DNA of 12,566 nt from Burkholderiales bacterium (GTDB taxonomy: Bacteria > Pseudomonadota > Gammaproteobacteria > Burkholderiales > Ga0077523): positions 1-12,566 of the forward strand of contig JALORJ010000031.1 in the NCBI GenBank assembly GCA_025459035.1, written 5' to 3'. A program made the translations under genes and the position numbers. The notes under the pieces are model-generated. The model saw only the letters and a program-made list of their open reading frames with translations. It was not told the origin of the DNA and made no database searches. Positions 1-6,165 of the stretch are shown piece after piece. The stretch's first letter is position 1. Each line of letters opens with the position of its first letter.

Positions 1-924
1 CTGCTCGACGGCCGCGTCGCGCTCGTCACCGGTGGCGCGCGTGGCATCGGGCTCGCGATCGCGCAGGCGTGCATCGCGCACGGTGCGTCCGTGCTCGTCG
101 CCGACAGCGGCGCGAGCGTCGACGGCCGTGAGACCGCTCCCGACGTGCTCGATGCCGCGGTCGCGGCGCTCGGCCCGCGCGCGGCGGGCTTCGGCGACGA
201 CCTCGCGCAGCCCGGCGCCGCCGAGGCGGCCGTCGACGCCGCGCGCGCGCGCTTCGGCGCGGTCGACCTCGTCATCAACAACGCGGCGATCCTGCGCGAC
301 GCGTTCATCTTCAAGGCCGCGCGCGCGGACTGGGAAGCGGTGCTCGCCACCAACCTGCACGCGCCGTTCGCGCTGCTGGCCGCCGCCACCGGGCCGATGC
401 GCGAGCAGGCGCGCAGCGGGCGCGCGCCCGGGCGCATCGTGAATCTCGTGTCGTCAGCGGGGCTGATCGGCAACTTCGGTCAGGCGGCGTACGCGGCCGC
501 GAAGGCCGGCCTGTTCGGTCTCACGCGGGTCGTCGCGATGGACCTCGCGCGCAGCGGCGTGACGTGCAATGCCGTCGCGCCGTTCGCCGCGACCCGCGTC
601 ACCGAAGGCATTGTGCCCGCCAACGACGCGCAGGCGCGCTACAAGGCGCGGGCGCTGCGGGTGCCGGCCGCGCCGGTGGCGCAGCTGGTCGTCGCGCTGT
701 GCGCCGACGCCAACCGCTTCAGCGGCCAGCTCTTCGGCGTGCGCGGGCACGAGACCTTCCTGTTCTCGCAACCGCGGCCGGCGCAGCGCCACGTCCGCGA
801 CGCCGCCAGTGCGCACGACCCCCGTACGTTGCTCGCGCAGCTCGCGGCCGGGTTCGCGCCGCACGTGACCGACCTGACCACCGATCTCGAACTGTTCGAC
901 ACCGAGCCCGTTCTCGATTCCTGA
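1..924 (+). CDS. SDR-family dehydrogenase, MFE-2 (3R)-hydroxyacyl-CoA dehydrogenase-like (5' partial)
   Basis: This is an NAD(P)-dependent short-chain dehydrogenase whose start lies upstream of the window. The frame is open from base 1, and only a few N-terminal residues should be missing because the Rossmann motif TGGARGIG already falls at residues 10-17 of the visible part. The cofactor-side NNAA motif follows. The catalytic set is complete: Ser151, Tyr164 and Lys168 (YAAAK). The text around these (ILRDAFIF, GNFGQAAYAAAK, CNAVAP, and a tail after about residue 240) resembles the (3R)-hydroxyacyl-CoA dehydrogenase domain of peroxisomal MFE-2/HSD17B4 more than FabG. I therefore infer a substrate that is a 3-hydroxyacyl-CoA or an alicyclic CoA thioester; this is not proven. 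The next gene starts 15 bases after the stop, so the two are probably co-transcribed. An internal GTG at 91 lies after the glycine motif and cannot be the start. Confidence 0.88.
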   Translation: MLDGRVALVTGGARGIGLAIAQACIAHGASVLVADSGASVDGRETAPDVLDAAVAALGPRAAGFGDDLAQPGAAEAAVDAARARFGAVDLVINNAAILRDAFIFKAARADWEAVLATNLHAPFALLAAATGPMREQARSGRAPGRIVNLVSSAGLIGNFGQAAYAAAKAGLFGLTRVVAMDLARSGVTCNAVAPFAATRVTEGIVPANDAQARYKARALRVPAAPVAQLVVALCADANRFSGQLFGVRGHETFLFSQPRPAQRHVRDAASAHDPRTLLAQLAAGFAPHVTDLTTDLELFDTEPVLDS

Positions 925-927
925 TAC

Positions 928-931
928 GGAG
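928..931 (+). promoter_or_regulatory. Shine-Dalgarno GGAG of the PaaA-like gene
   Basis: ACGGAG ends at 931, eight bases before the ATG at 940. It overlaps the in-frame GTG at 931, which argues that 940 rather than 931 is the true start. Confidence 0.55.
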
Positions 932-939
932 TGCCTGCC

Positions 940-1695
940 ATGACCACCGTCGCCCCCGCCCGCTCGTCCGCTGCCGCCGCGCATGCGCCTGTCGTCGACG
1001 TCAAGACCGTCGCGGAGATCGCGACGCAGCCGCCCGAGTACCGCGTCGCGGTCGAGAAGATCGTCGTGAGCCACGCGGTCAACGAGCTGCACGGCGCGCA
1101 GGTCTTCGACGAGCCGGCGATCCGCCTGGCGCCGACGCCGTACGCGAAGTGGCTCACCTGTCGCGTCGCGATGGAGGAGTACCACCACCACGTTCGCTTC
1201 AAGGGCCTCGCGGACGAGCTCGGCATCGCGCCCGAGCGCCTCGACCCGGCGGTCAAGAAGCCGCTGTCGATCTTCGAGTTCGATCTGCGCACCTGGGCCG
1301 AGTTCTGCGTGATCAAGGCGGTCGCCGACTATGCCGAGGTGCTGCAGGTCGAGGACCTGCTGCACTGCTCGTTCCATCCGCTGCGCAACCTCGCGCGCCT
1401 CACGATGCCGGAGGAGAAGTTCCACGCGAAGTTCGGGCGCGACTTCTGCCAGGAGCTGGTCGATGCCGGGCGCGGTGACGAAGTCCAGGCCGCGCTGGAG
1501 CGCTACATGCCGATCACGCCCGCGTTCTTCGGCGCCGCCGGCTCGAAGAACAACGAGATGTTCCGCCGCTTCGGACTCAAGCAGCGCTCCAACGAGGAGA
1601 TGCGCGCCGACTTCCTCGTGCGCGTGACCGAGCTGGTCGAGAAGGACCTCGGCCTGAAGATGCCGGCACTGCCGGCACTGCCGGCGGTGCACTGA
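940..1695 (+). CDS. PaaA-like di-iron ferritin-like protein (phenylacetic acid catabolic family)
   Basis: This 251-residue helical protein resembles PaaA, the catalytic subunit of phenylacetyl-CoA epoxidase (Pfam PF05138; BoxB is a more distant relative). Visible di-iron ligand candidates are Glu49 in the first helix, E80-x-x-H83 (APTPYAK...MEEYHHH, aligning with the PaaA APT...DEAGH motif), acidic residues near 121-139, and E159-x-x-H162. The C-terminal segment around 210-245 (FGLKQRSNEEMRADF...LGLKMP) also matches the end of PaaA. The family epoxidises or hydroxylates aromatic CoA thioesters, using electrons from a reductase. No PaaB, PaaC or reductase (PaaE/BoxA) gene is visible, so this is a lone subunit here. 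Its position between a CoA-type dehydrogenase and gentisate dioxygenase suggests it makes a gentisate precursor; that is inference. The C-terminus ends in a short PAL repeat. Confidence 0.82.
   Translation: MTTVAPARSSAAAAHAPVVDVKTVAEIATQPPEYRVAVEKIVVSHAVNELHGAQVFDEPAIRLAPTPYAKWLTCRVAMEEYHHHVRFKGLADELGIAPERLDPAVKKPLSIFEFDLRTWAEFCVIKAVADYAEVLQVEDLLHCSFHPLRNLARLTMPEEKFHAKFGRDFCQELVDAGRGDEVQAALERYMPITPAFFGAAGSKNNEMFRRFGLKQRSNEEMRADFLVRVTELVEKDLGLKMPALPALPAVH
1661..1687 (+). repeat. 9-base tandem repeat at the 3' end of the PaaA-like gene
   Basis: TGCCGGCAC is present twice in succession (1661-1669 and 1670-1678), followed by a degenerate third copy (1679-1687). The frame is kept, giving the residues PALPALPA. 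It is probably a slippage product affecting only the disordered C-terminal tail. Confidence 0.6.
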
Positions 1696-1710
1696 CCGCG
1701 TCCCGCGCCG

Positions 1711-1730
1711 CGCCCGCCCGCGCCCGCCCG
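1711..1730 (+). repeat. Two tandem copies of CGCCCGCCCG before gentisate dioxygenase
   Basis: Two exact 10-base copies fill the end of the 37-base gap between the PaaA-like stop and the ATG at 1733. There is no Shine-Dalgarno in this gap, so the dioxygenase may depend on translation of the upstream gene or on a leader without a ribosome binding site. Confidence 0.55.
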
Positions 1731-1732
1731 CG

Positions 1733-2773
1733 ATGAACACCCCCGTCGATCCGACCGCCGCGCGCGCCGACTACTACCGGCGCATCGCGGCGTCGCACCT
1801 GACGCCGCTGTGGGAGTCGATGGCGGCGCTCGTGCCGCACGCGCCGCGCTCGCCGGCGGTCGCGCACTGCTGGCGCTACGCCGATCTGCGCGACGCGCTG
1901 CTCGAGTCGGGCACGCTGATCACCGCACGCGAGGCCGTGCGCCGCGTGCTGATCCTCGAGAACCCGGGGCTCGCCGGCAGCTCGGCGATCACGCCCTCGC
2001 TGTACGCCGGACTGCAGCTGATCCTGCCCGGCGAGATCGCCCCCAGCCATCGCCACACGCAGAGCGCGCTGCGGCTGGTCGTCGAAGGCTCGCGCGCGTT
2101 CACGGCGGTCGACGGCGAGCGGGTCACGATGCACCCCGGCGACTTCATCATCACGCCGTCGTGGACATGGCACGACCACGGCAGCGACGCCGACGGTCCG
2201 GTCGTGTGGCTCGACGGTCTCGACATCCCGCTCGTGCGCTTCCTCGACTGCGGGTTCGCCGAGAACCTGGGCGACGACGTGCAGCCGCTGCTGCGCCCCG
2301 AAGGCGATGCGCTGGCGCGCTACGGCAGCGGCCTGATGCCGGTGGGCTTCGTGCCCGCGCACGGCACGTCGCCGGTGTTCGCCTATCCGTACGCCCGCAC
2401 GCGCGACGCGCTGCGGCAGCTCGCCCGCGCGAACAGCGTCGATCCGCACGACGGCATCCGCCTCGCGTTCGTCAACCCCGCCACCGGCGGACCGGCGATC
2501 CCGACCATCGGCACCACGGTGCAGTGGCTGCCGGCCGGCTTCGACGGTCGCCCGCGCCGGGCCACCGACGGCACCGTCTTCCACTGCATCGAGGGCGAGG
2601 GCGAGGCCCGCATCGGCGACCACGTGTTCACGTTCGCGCCGCACGACACGTTCGTGGCGCCGTCGTGGCAGGCCACGAGCCTGCACGCGGCGCGCGAGAC
2701 GGTGCTGTTCGCGTTCTCCGACCGACCGGTCCAGCAGGCGCTGCATCTGTGGCGCGAGGAGCGTCTCGCGTGA
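1733..2773 (+). CDS. Gentisate 1,2-dioxygenase (bicupin)
   Basis: This enzyme (EC 1.13.11.4) uses Fe(II) and O2 to open gentisate between C1 and C2, giving maleylpyruvate. The 346 residues fit the family length. The N-terminal cupin carries the iron site: His106 and His108 (PSHRHTQSALR) and His147 in the characteristic PSWTWHDHG motif. The C-terminal cupin (about 275-320, VFHCIEGEG...APSW) lacks the HxH pair, as expected since only the N-terminal cupin normally holds iron. The ATG at 1733 is chosen because the stretch after it (ADYYRRIAASHLTPLWESM) is the usual start of gentisate dioxygenases. No Shine-Dalgarno precedes it. Its stop overlaps the GTG start of the next gene. The hydrolase and isomerase of the same pathway are in the window, which supports the call over related salicylate or 1-hydroxy-2-naphthoate dioxygenases. 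Confidence 0.93.
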   Translation: MNTPVDPTAARADYYRRIAASHLTPLWESMAALVPHAPRSPAVAHCWRYADLRDALLESGTLITAREAVRRVLILENPGLAGSSAITPSLYAGLQLILPGEIAPSHRHTQSALRLVVEGSRAFTAVDGERVTMHPGDFIITPSWTWHDHGSDADGPVVWLDGLDIPLVRFLDCGFAENLGDDVQPLLRPEGDALARYGSGLMPVGFVPAHGTSPVFAYPYARTRDALRQLARANSVDPHDGIRLAFVNPATGGPAIPTIGTTVQWLPAGFDGRPRRATDGTVFHCIEGEGEARIGDHVFTFAPHDTFVAPSWQATSLHAARETVLFAFSDRPVQQALHLWREERLA

Positions 2774-3306
2774 GCGCCGACACGATCGGCCACGGGCTGT
2801 CGAGCGTCGGCTGGTTCTCGGCGTGCGGCCTGCCGCTCGAGGCGTCCGACCGCACCGATGCGCGTTCGTACCTCGACGCGCTCGGCCTGCCGGCCAGCGT
2901 GCGCATCGATCCCGTCGCGTCGTGGGCGCACGCCGAGCGCATCCTGCGTCACCCGGGCTGGGACCCGCTGTGGTGGGAACGCGAGGAGTCGGAGCGCACC
3001 CGCCTCACGGCCGTGTGCATCGCGAAGCTCGGGCAGGCCGCGATGTTCGAGCGGCTGCAGATCGGTGCCGGCGTCGAGCACGACGTCATCCACGGCGCGG
3101 CTGCGGTCGTCGCCGCCCGCAGCGGGCTGTCCGATCCGGCGCTGATCCGCGTCGCGGCCGGCGCCGCGAGCGTCGCGTCGCATTGCCGCATGCTCGCGAA
3201 GCTGGCCGACGTCGGTCCGGAGCACCTGTTCCTGCGCAAGTTCGGCCTGTTCGAAGCCGGGCGCTGGCCGCTGGGCATCGTCGACGGCGTGCTGCACCTG
3301 TTCTGA
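2770..3306 (+). CDS. Unrecognised 178-residue protein coupled to gentisate dioxygenase
   Basis: I do not recognise this family. The GTG start at 2770 overlaps the dioxygenase stop (GTGA), and AGGAG at 2757-2761 lies eight bases upstream, so the start is well supported and translation is probably coupled. The protein has no signal peptide or membrane segment and looks mostly helical. It has a Trp-rich, charged patch at 64-78 (GWDPLWWEREESERTR), an Ala-rich helical region at 110-145, and a distinctive end at 154-178 (FLRKFGLFEAGRWPLGIV then GVLHLF). Acidic and histidine residues cluster at E103, H104, H108, H138, E151 and H152, which might bind a metal, but there is no clean repeated ExxH pattern. 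Being sandwiched between dioxygenase and hydrolase suggests a role in gentisate metabolism, perhaps as a partner of the PaaA-like oxygenase. That is conjecture. Confidence 0.75.
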   Translation: MSADTIGHGLSSVGWFSACGLPLEASDRTDARSYLDALGLPASVRIDPVASWAHAERILRHPGWDPLWWEREESERTRLTAVCIAKLGQAAMFERLQIGAGVEHDVIHGAAAVVAARSGLSDPALIRVAAGAASVASHCRMLAKLADVGPEHLFLRKFGLFEAGRWPLGIVDGVLHLF

Positions 3307-3332
3307 TCGCCCCTCACGGAGTCCGCCCTGTC

Positions 3333-4037
3333 GTGACCGCTGCCCTCGTCGTGCCCGCGCCCGCCCCCGTCACCGTGCCCGTCGCGGGGCGCGCGGACCG
3401 CTTTCCCGTGCACCGCATCTACTGCGTCGGTCGCAACTACGCGGCGCATGCGCGCGAGATGGGCAAGGACCCGGACAAGGAGCCGCCGTTCTTCTTCCTC
3501 AAGCCCGCCGACGCCGTGGTCACGGACGGGCGCGACGTGCACTACCCGCCGGGGACGGCGAACTACCACCACGAGGTCGAACTGGTGGTGGCCATCGGTC
3601 GCGCCGGCCACGACATCGCGCCCGAGGCCGCGCTCGCGCACGTCTGGGGCTACGCGGTCGGGCTCGACATGACACGCCGCGACCTGCAACTCGCCGCACG
3701 CGACCTCGGGCGCCCCTGGGACTTCGGCAAGGGCTTCGACGAGTCGGCGCCGATCGGCCCGATCCATCCGGTGAGCGACATCGGCCACCTCGCGATCGGC
3801 GCGATCACGCTCGAGGTCAACGGCGCAATGCGGCAGATGGCCGATCTCGCGGAGATGATCTGGAACGTGCCCGACACGATCGCGTACCTGTCGCGCTACT
3901 ACCGTCTCGTGCCCGGCGACCTGATCTTCACCGGCACGCCGGCCGGCGTCGCCGCGGTCATCCCGGGCGACGCGATGCGCGCGATGGTGACGGGTCTGCC
4001 GGCCCTCGAGGTGAAGGTGCTGCCGCCGCTGAGTTGA
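3333..4037 (+). CDS. Fumarylpyruvate hydrolase (FAH family, NagK-like)
   Basis: A 234-residue fumarylacetoacetate hydrolase-family protein. In the gentisate pathway it would split fumarylpyruvate into fumarate and pyruvate. The start of the domain (FPVHRIYCVGRNYAAHAREM, 24-43) is typical of NagK-type enzymes. The metal site is visible as Glu81 and Glu83 (HHEVEL) and Asp112 (GLDMTRRDLQ), with the conserved Lys133 in DFGKGFD and the C-terminal IFTGTPAGV motif. The GTG at 3333 is taken as start because ACGGAG (3316-3321) lies 11 bases upstream. A later GTG would also be possible, and the first 20 residues are low-complexity (Val, Pro, Ala). The length matches the short fumarylpyruvate hydrolases rather than the roughly 420-residue eukaryotic FAH. 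Substrate is assigned mainly from the dioxygenase upstream and the NagL-like isomerase downstream. Confidence 0.88.
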   Translation: MTAALVVPAPAPVTVPVAGRADRFPVHRIYCVGRNYAAHAREMGKDPDKEPPFFFLKPADAVVTDGRDVHYPPGTANYHHEVELVVAIGRAGHDIAPEAALAHVWGYAVGLDMTRRDLQLAARDLGRPWDFGKGFDESAPIGPIHPVSDIGHLAIGAITLEVNGAMRQMADLAEMIWNVPDTIAYLSRYYRLVPGDLIFTGTPAGVAAVIPGDAMRAMVTGLPALEVKVLPPLS

Positions 4038-4127
4038 ACACCCGACGACCGCGGGCCCGTCACGGGCCTCGGCGACAATCCGGCCCCCCGCGACGCGCGG
4101 GATCACCGGACAGGCAAGGAGGAGACG
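4038..4127 (+). promoter_or_regulatory. 90-base gap with two GC-rich inverted repeats and a possible -10
   Basis: This is the largest gap in the window. It holds GGCCCG-TCA-CGGGCC (4054-4068) and CCCGCG-ACG-CGCGGG (4087-4101), each a perfect 6-bp stem with a 3-base loop. Between them is GACAAT (4074-4079), which resembles a sigma-70 -10 element, but no convincing -35 lies at the right distance. Neither stem is followed by a T-run, so neither is a standard intrinsic terminator. The gap could hold an internal promoter or partial transcriptional break separating the gentisate block from the BKACE block. In DNA this GC-rich, short stems also arise by chance. Confidence 0.35.
4116..4122 (+). promoter_or_regulatory. 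Strong Shine-Dalgarno AAGGAGG setting a TTG start
   Basis: AAGGAGG at 4116-4122 is almost fully complementary to the 16S 3' end and sits five bases before the TTG at 4128. It fixes this rare start codon, since no ATG or GTG lies at a suitable distance. Confidence 0.75.
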
Positions 4128-5057
4128 TTGAGCCAGGACATCGCAGCCGCCGCCACGCAAGCCGCCGCGCCCGAGCCCGTGCGCCGCTGGATCGAGGTGG
4201 CGGTCAACGGCCCGTGGGGCCGGGGGCGCCAGCCGAACATCCCGATCACGGTCGACGAGATCGTCGCCGACGCCGTCGCGTGCGTGCACGCGGGCGCCGC
4301 GATCGTGCACGTGCACGCCTACGACCCCGACACCGGCCGTCAGGACGATCGCTGGGAGACCTATGCCGAGATCATCGGCGGCGTGCGCCAGCAGGTCGAC
4401 GCGATCGTCTACCCGACCATCCCGTTCGTCGGCGACGCATCGGCCGGCGACCGTCCGCTCGACGCGCAGCAGCGCTTCGCGCACCTCGAGCAGCTCGCGC
4501 TGCGCGGCTTGCTCGAATGGGCCGCGATCGATCCGGGCTCGACCAACATCACGCACTGGGACCAGCTGCAGCAGGACATCCCCGGCTTCGTCTACGCCAA
4601 CCCCGAACCCGACGTGCGCCACGCGCTCGGCATGGCGCGGCGTCTGGGCTTCCATCCGGCCTACGCGATCTACGAGCCCGGCTTCCTGCGCCTGGGCGCG
4701 GCGCTGCACTGGCGCACCGGCTGCCCGACGCCGCTGTATCGCCTGATGTTCTCGTCGGACTTCAGCTTCGGCTTCCCGCCCGAGGACTTCGCGCTGACCG
4801 CGTACCTCGAGCTGATCGACCGCATCGCGCCCGGGGCCGCGTGGATGCTCGGCGGCCTCGGGGTCGACGTGCGCCCGCTGATTCCGCGCGCGCTCGCCGA
4901 AGGCGGTCACGTGCGTGTCGGCCTCGAGGACATGCCGCTGGGCACCGACACCACCAACGTCGCGCTCGTCGAGGAGGCGGTGCAGCTGTTCGACGGCATG
5001 GGCTTCGCTCCGGCGCGCGCAGGCGACGTCCGGCTCCAGCTCGATCCGCCGCAATGA
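4128..5057 (+). CDS. Beta-keto acid cleavage enzyme (BKACE, DUF849/Kce family)
   Basis: A 309-residue TIM-barrel protein of the 3-keto-5-aminohexanoate cleavage enzyme family. These Zn-dependent enzymes transfer an acyl group: a beta-keto acid plus acetyl-CoA gives acetoacetate plus a new acyl-CoA. The first strand (IEVAVNGPWG, 22-31) is followed by the metal-binding HVHAYDPDTG motif with His61 and His63. The late GHVRVGLEDM segment contains Glu267 and Asp268. Most relatives I know have Asn after the ED pair, while this protein has Met269, so its substrate may be unusual. The N-terminal 18 residues are an Ala-rich extension. Start is TTG, decided by the strong Shine-Dalgarno. Only 55 bases separate it from the PdxA2-type gene. 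The substrate cannot be read from the sequence. Confidence 0.85.
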   Translation: MSQDIAAAATQAAAPEPVRRWIEVAVNGPWGRGRQPNIPITVDEIVADAVACVHAGAAIVHVHAYDPDTGRQDDRWETYAEIIGGVRQQVDAIVYPTIPFVGDASAGDRPLDAQQRFAHLEQLALRGLLEWAAIDPGSTNITHWDQLQQDIPGFVYANPEPDVRHALGMARRLGFHPAYAIYEPGFLRLGAALHWRTGCPTPLYRLMFSSDFSFGFPPEDFALTAYLELIDRIAPGAAWMLGGLGVDVRPLIPRALAEGGHVRVGLEDMPLGTDTTNVALVEEAVQLFDGMGFAPARAGDVRLQLDPPQ

Positions 5058-5097
5058 CCGCGTCGCCTGCCCACCGATCGCCCGCCGCCCTGCGCGC

Positions 5098-5104
5098 AGG
5101 AGGA
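5098..5104 (+). promoter_or_regulatory. Shine-Dalgarno AGGAGGA of the PdxA2-type gene
   Basis: AGGAGGA sits eight bases before the ATG at 5113 and supports that start over in-frame upstream positions inside the BKACE gene. Confidence 0.65.
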
Positions 5105-5112
5105 CACCGACG

Positions 5113-6117
5113 ATGAACGCACCGACCGCCGCTCCCGCCCGCCTCGGCATCACGCTCGGCGACCCGTCCGGCATCGGGCCGGAGATCGCCGTGAAGGCGC
5201 TGGCGTCGCTGCCGCCGGCCGAACGCTCGCGCATCGCGATCGTCGGTAACGTCGATCTCGTGCGCCGCGCCGACGGCGTGGTCGGCGCGGGCCTCGCGTA
5301 CGACACCGCCACGCTCGACCCCGCGCCCGGCGTCGTGCCGGTCGTGCACGTCGCGACCGACGGCATCGACACGCTGCAGGACGGCAAGCTCACGCCGGCC
5401 GGAGGCGAAGCCGCGTACCGCTACATCGAGCGCGCGGTGCAGCTCGCGCAGACCGGCGACATCGCGGTGATCGTGACGGCGCCGCTGAACAAGGGCGCGC
5501 TGCACGCCGCCGGCCATCACTTCGACGGTCACACCGAACTGCTGGCCACGCTCACCGACACGAAGCAGTCGTGGATGCTGCTGGCGGGGCCGAAGCTGTC
5601 CGCGCTGCACGTGTCGACCCACGTGAGCCTGAAGGGCGCGACCGAGCGCGCCACGACGCAGCGCGTGCTCGACACCATCCGCACCGGCCACCGGCACTAC
5701 GTCGGCCTGGGCGTGGCGCGGCCGCGCATCGCGGTCGCGGGCCTCAACCCGCACTGCGGCGAAGGCGGCATCTTCGGCACCGAGGAAGTCGAGCGCATCG
5801 ACGCCGCGGTGGCCGCCGCGCAGGCCGAGGGCATCGACGCGCGGGGGCCGATCCCGGGCGACACCGTGTTCCATCGCGCGCTGCGCGGCGAGTTCGATCT
5901 CGTGATCGCGCAGTACCACGACCAGGGGCACATCCCGACGAAACTGATCGCGTTCGACGAGACCGTGAACGTGACGCTGGGCCTGCCGATCCGTCGCACG
6001 TCGGTCGATCACGGCACCGCGTTCGACATCGCGTGGACCGGCAAGGCCGATGCGACCAACATGCTCGCGGCGATCCGCTACGCGCAGAAGATGACCGGCC
6101 GTGCCGTCGCGGCCTGA
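5113..6117 (+). CDS. PdxA2-type dehydrogenase (4-phospho-threonate or related phospho-acid)
   Basis: A 334-residue member of the PdxA family, which oxidises a secondary alcohol with NAD and then decarboxylates the beta-keto acid. Visible motifs are ITLGDPSGIGPEI (13-25), VTAPLNKGAL, GHTELLA, and the three metal-binding histidines His170 (STHVSL), His214 (GLNPHCGEGG) and His269 (YHDQGH). RTSVDHGTAFDIA near the end is also typical. The YHDQGHIP form and the adjacent DUF1537 kinase point to the PdxA2 branch (4-phospho-D-threonate or phospho-erythronate dehydrogenase, giving dihydroxyacetone phosphate and CO2) rather than the vitamin B6 enzyme, which usually sits beside ksgA and surA. TphB-like cis-dihydrodiol dehydrogenases of terephthalate catabolism belong to the same family and are a real alternative in an aromatic cluster. 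The kinase gene follows after 48 bases. Confidence 0.85.
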   Translation: MNAPTAAPARLGITLGDPSGIGPEIAVKALASLPPAERSRIAIVGNVDLVRRADGVVGAGLAYDTATLDPAPGVVPVVHVATDGIDTLQDGKLTPAGGEAAYRYIERAVQLAQTGDIAVIVTAPLNKGALHAAGHHFDGHTELLATLTDTKQSWMLLAGPKLSALHVSTHVSLKGATERATTQRVLDTIRTGHRHYVGLGVARPRIAVAGLNPHCGEGGIFGTEEVERIDAAVAAAQAEGIDARGPIPGDTVFHRALRGEFDLVIAQYHDQGHIPTKLIAFDETVNVTLGLPIRRTSVDHGTAFDIAWTGKADATNMLAAIRYAQKMTGRAVAA

Positions 6118-6165
6118 GCCCCGGCCGCGCCACCGCCGGCCGTGCCGTCGCCGCGCGCGCCCGCG

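Noticed and set aside
931..939. GTG at 931 as start of the PaaA-like gene
   Set aside because: It would overlap its own Shine-Dalgarno; ATG 940 is correctly spaced from GGAG at 928-931.
1734..2773. Frameshift or gene fusion between dioxygenase and the 178-residue protein, whose frame stays open far upstream
   Set aside because: The open frame upstream of 2770 translates to Arg-rich shadow text; the dioxygenase is full length and the GTGA overlap with a Shine-Dalgarno explains the junction.
4054..4101. Rho-independent terminator
   Set aside because: Both stems are short and neither is followed by a T-run.
2949..5393. Very long open frame on the minus strand (also 4762-7317 and 6078-8705)
   Set aside because: The translations are low-complexity Arg/Ala/Val/Asp-rich text with no recognisable motif, and they lie opposite well-identified + strand genes. 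Such frames are expected from strong third-position GC bias.
5113..6117. Vitamin B6 biosynthesis enzyme PdxA
   Set aside because: The adjacent DUF1537 kinase, the catabolic setting and the YHDQGHIP variant favour PdxA2 or a TphB-like role.
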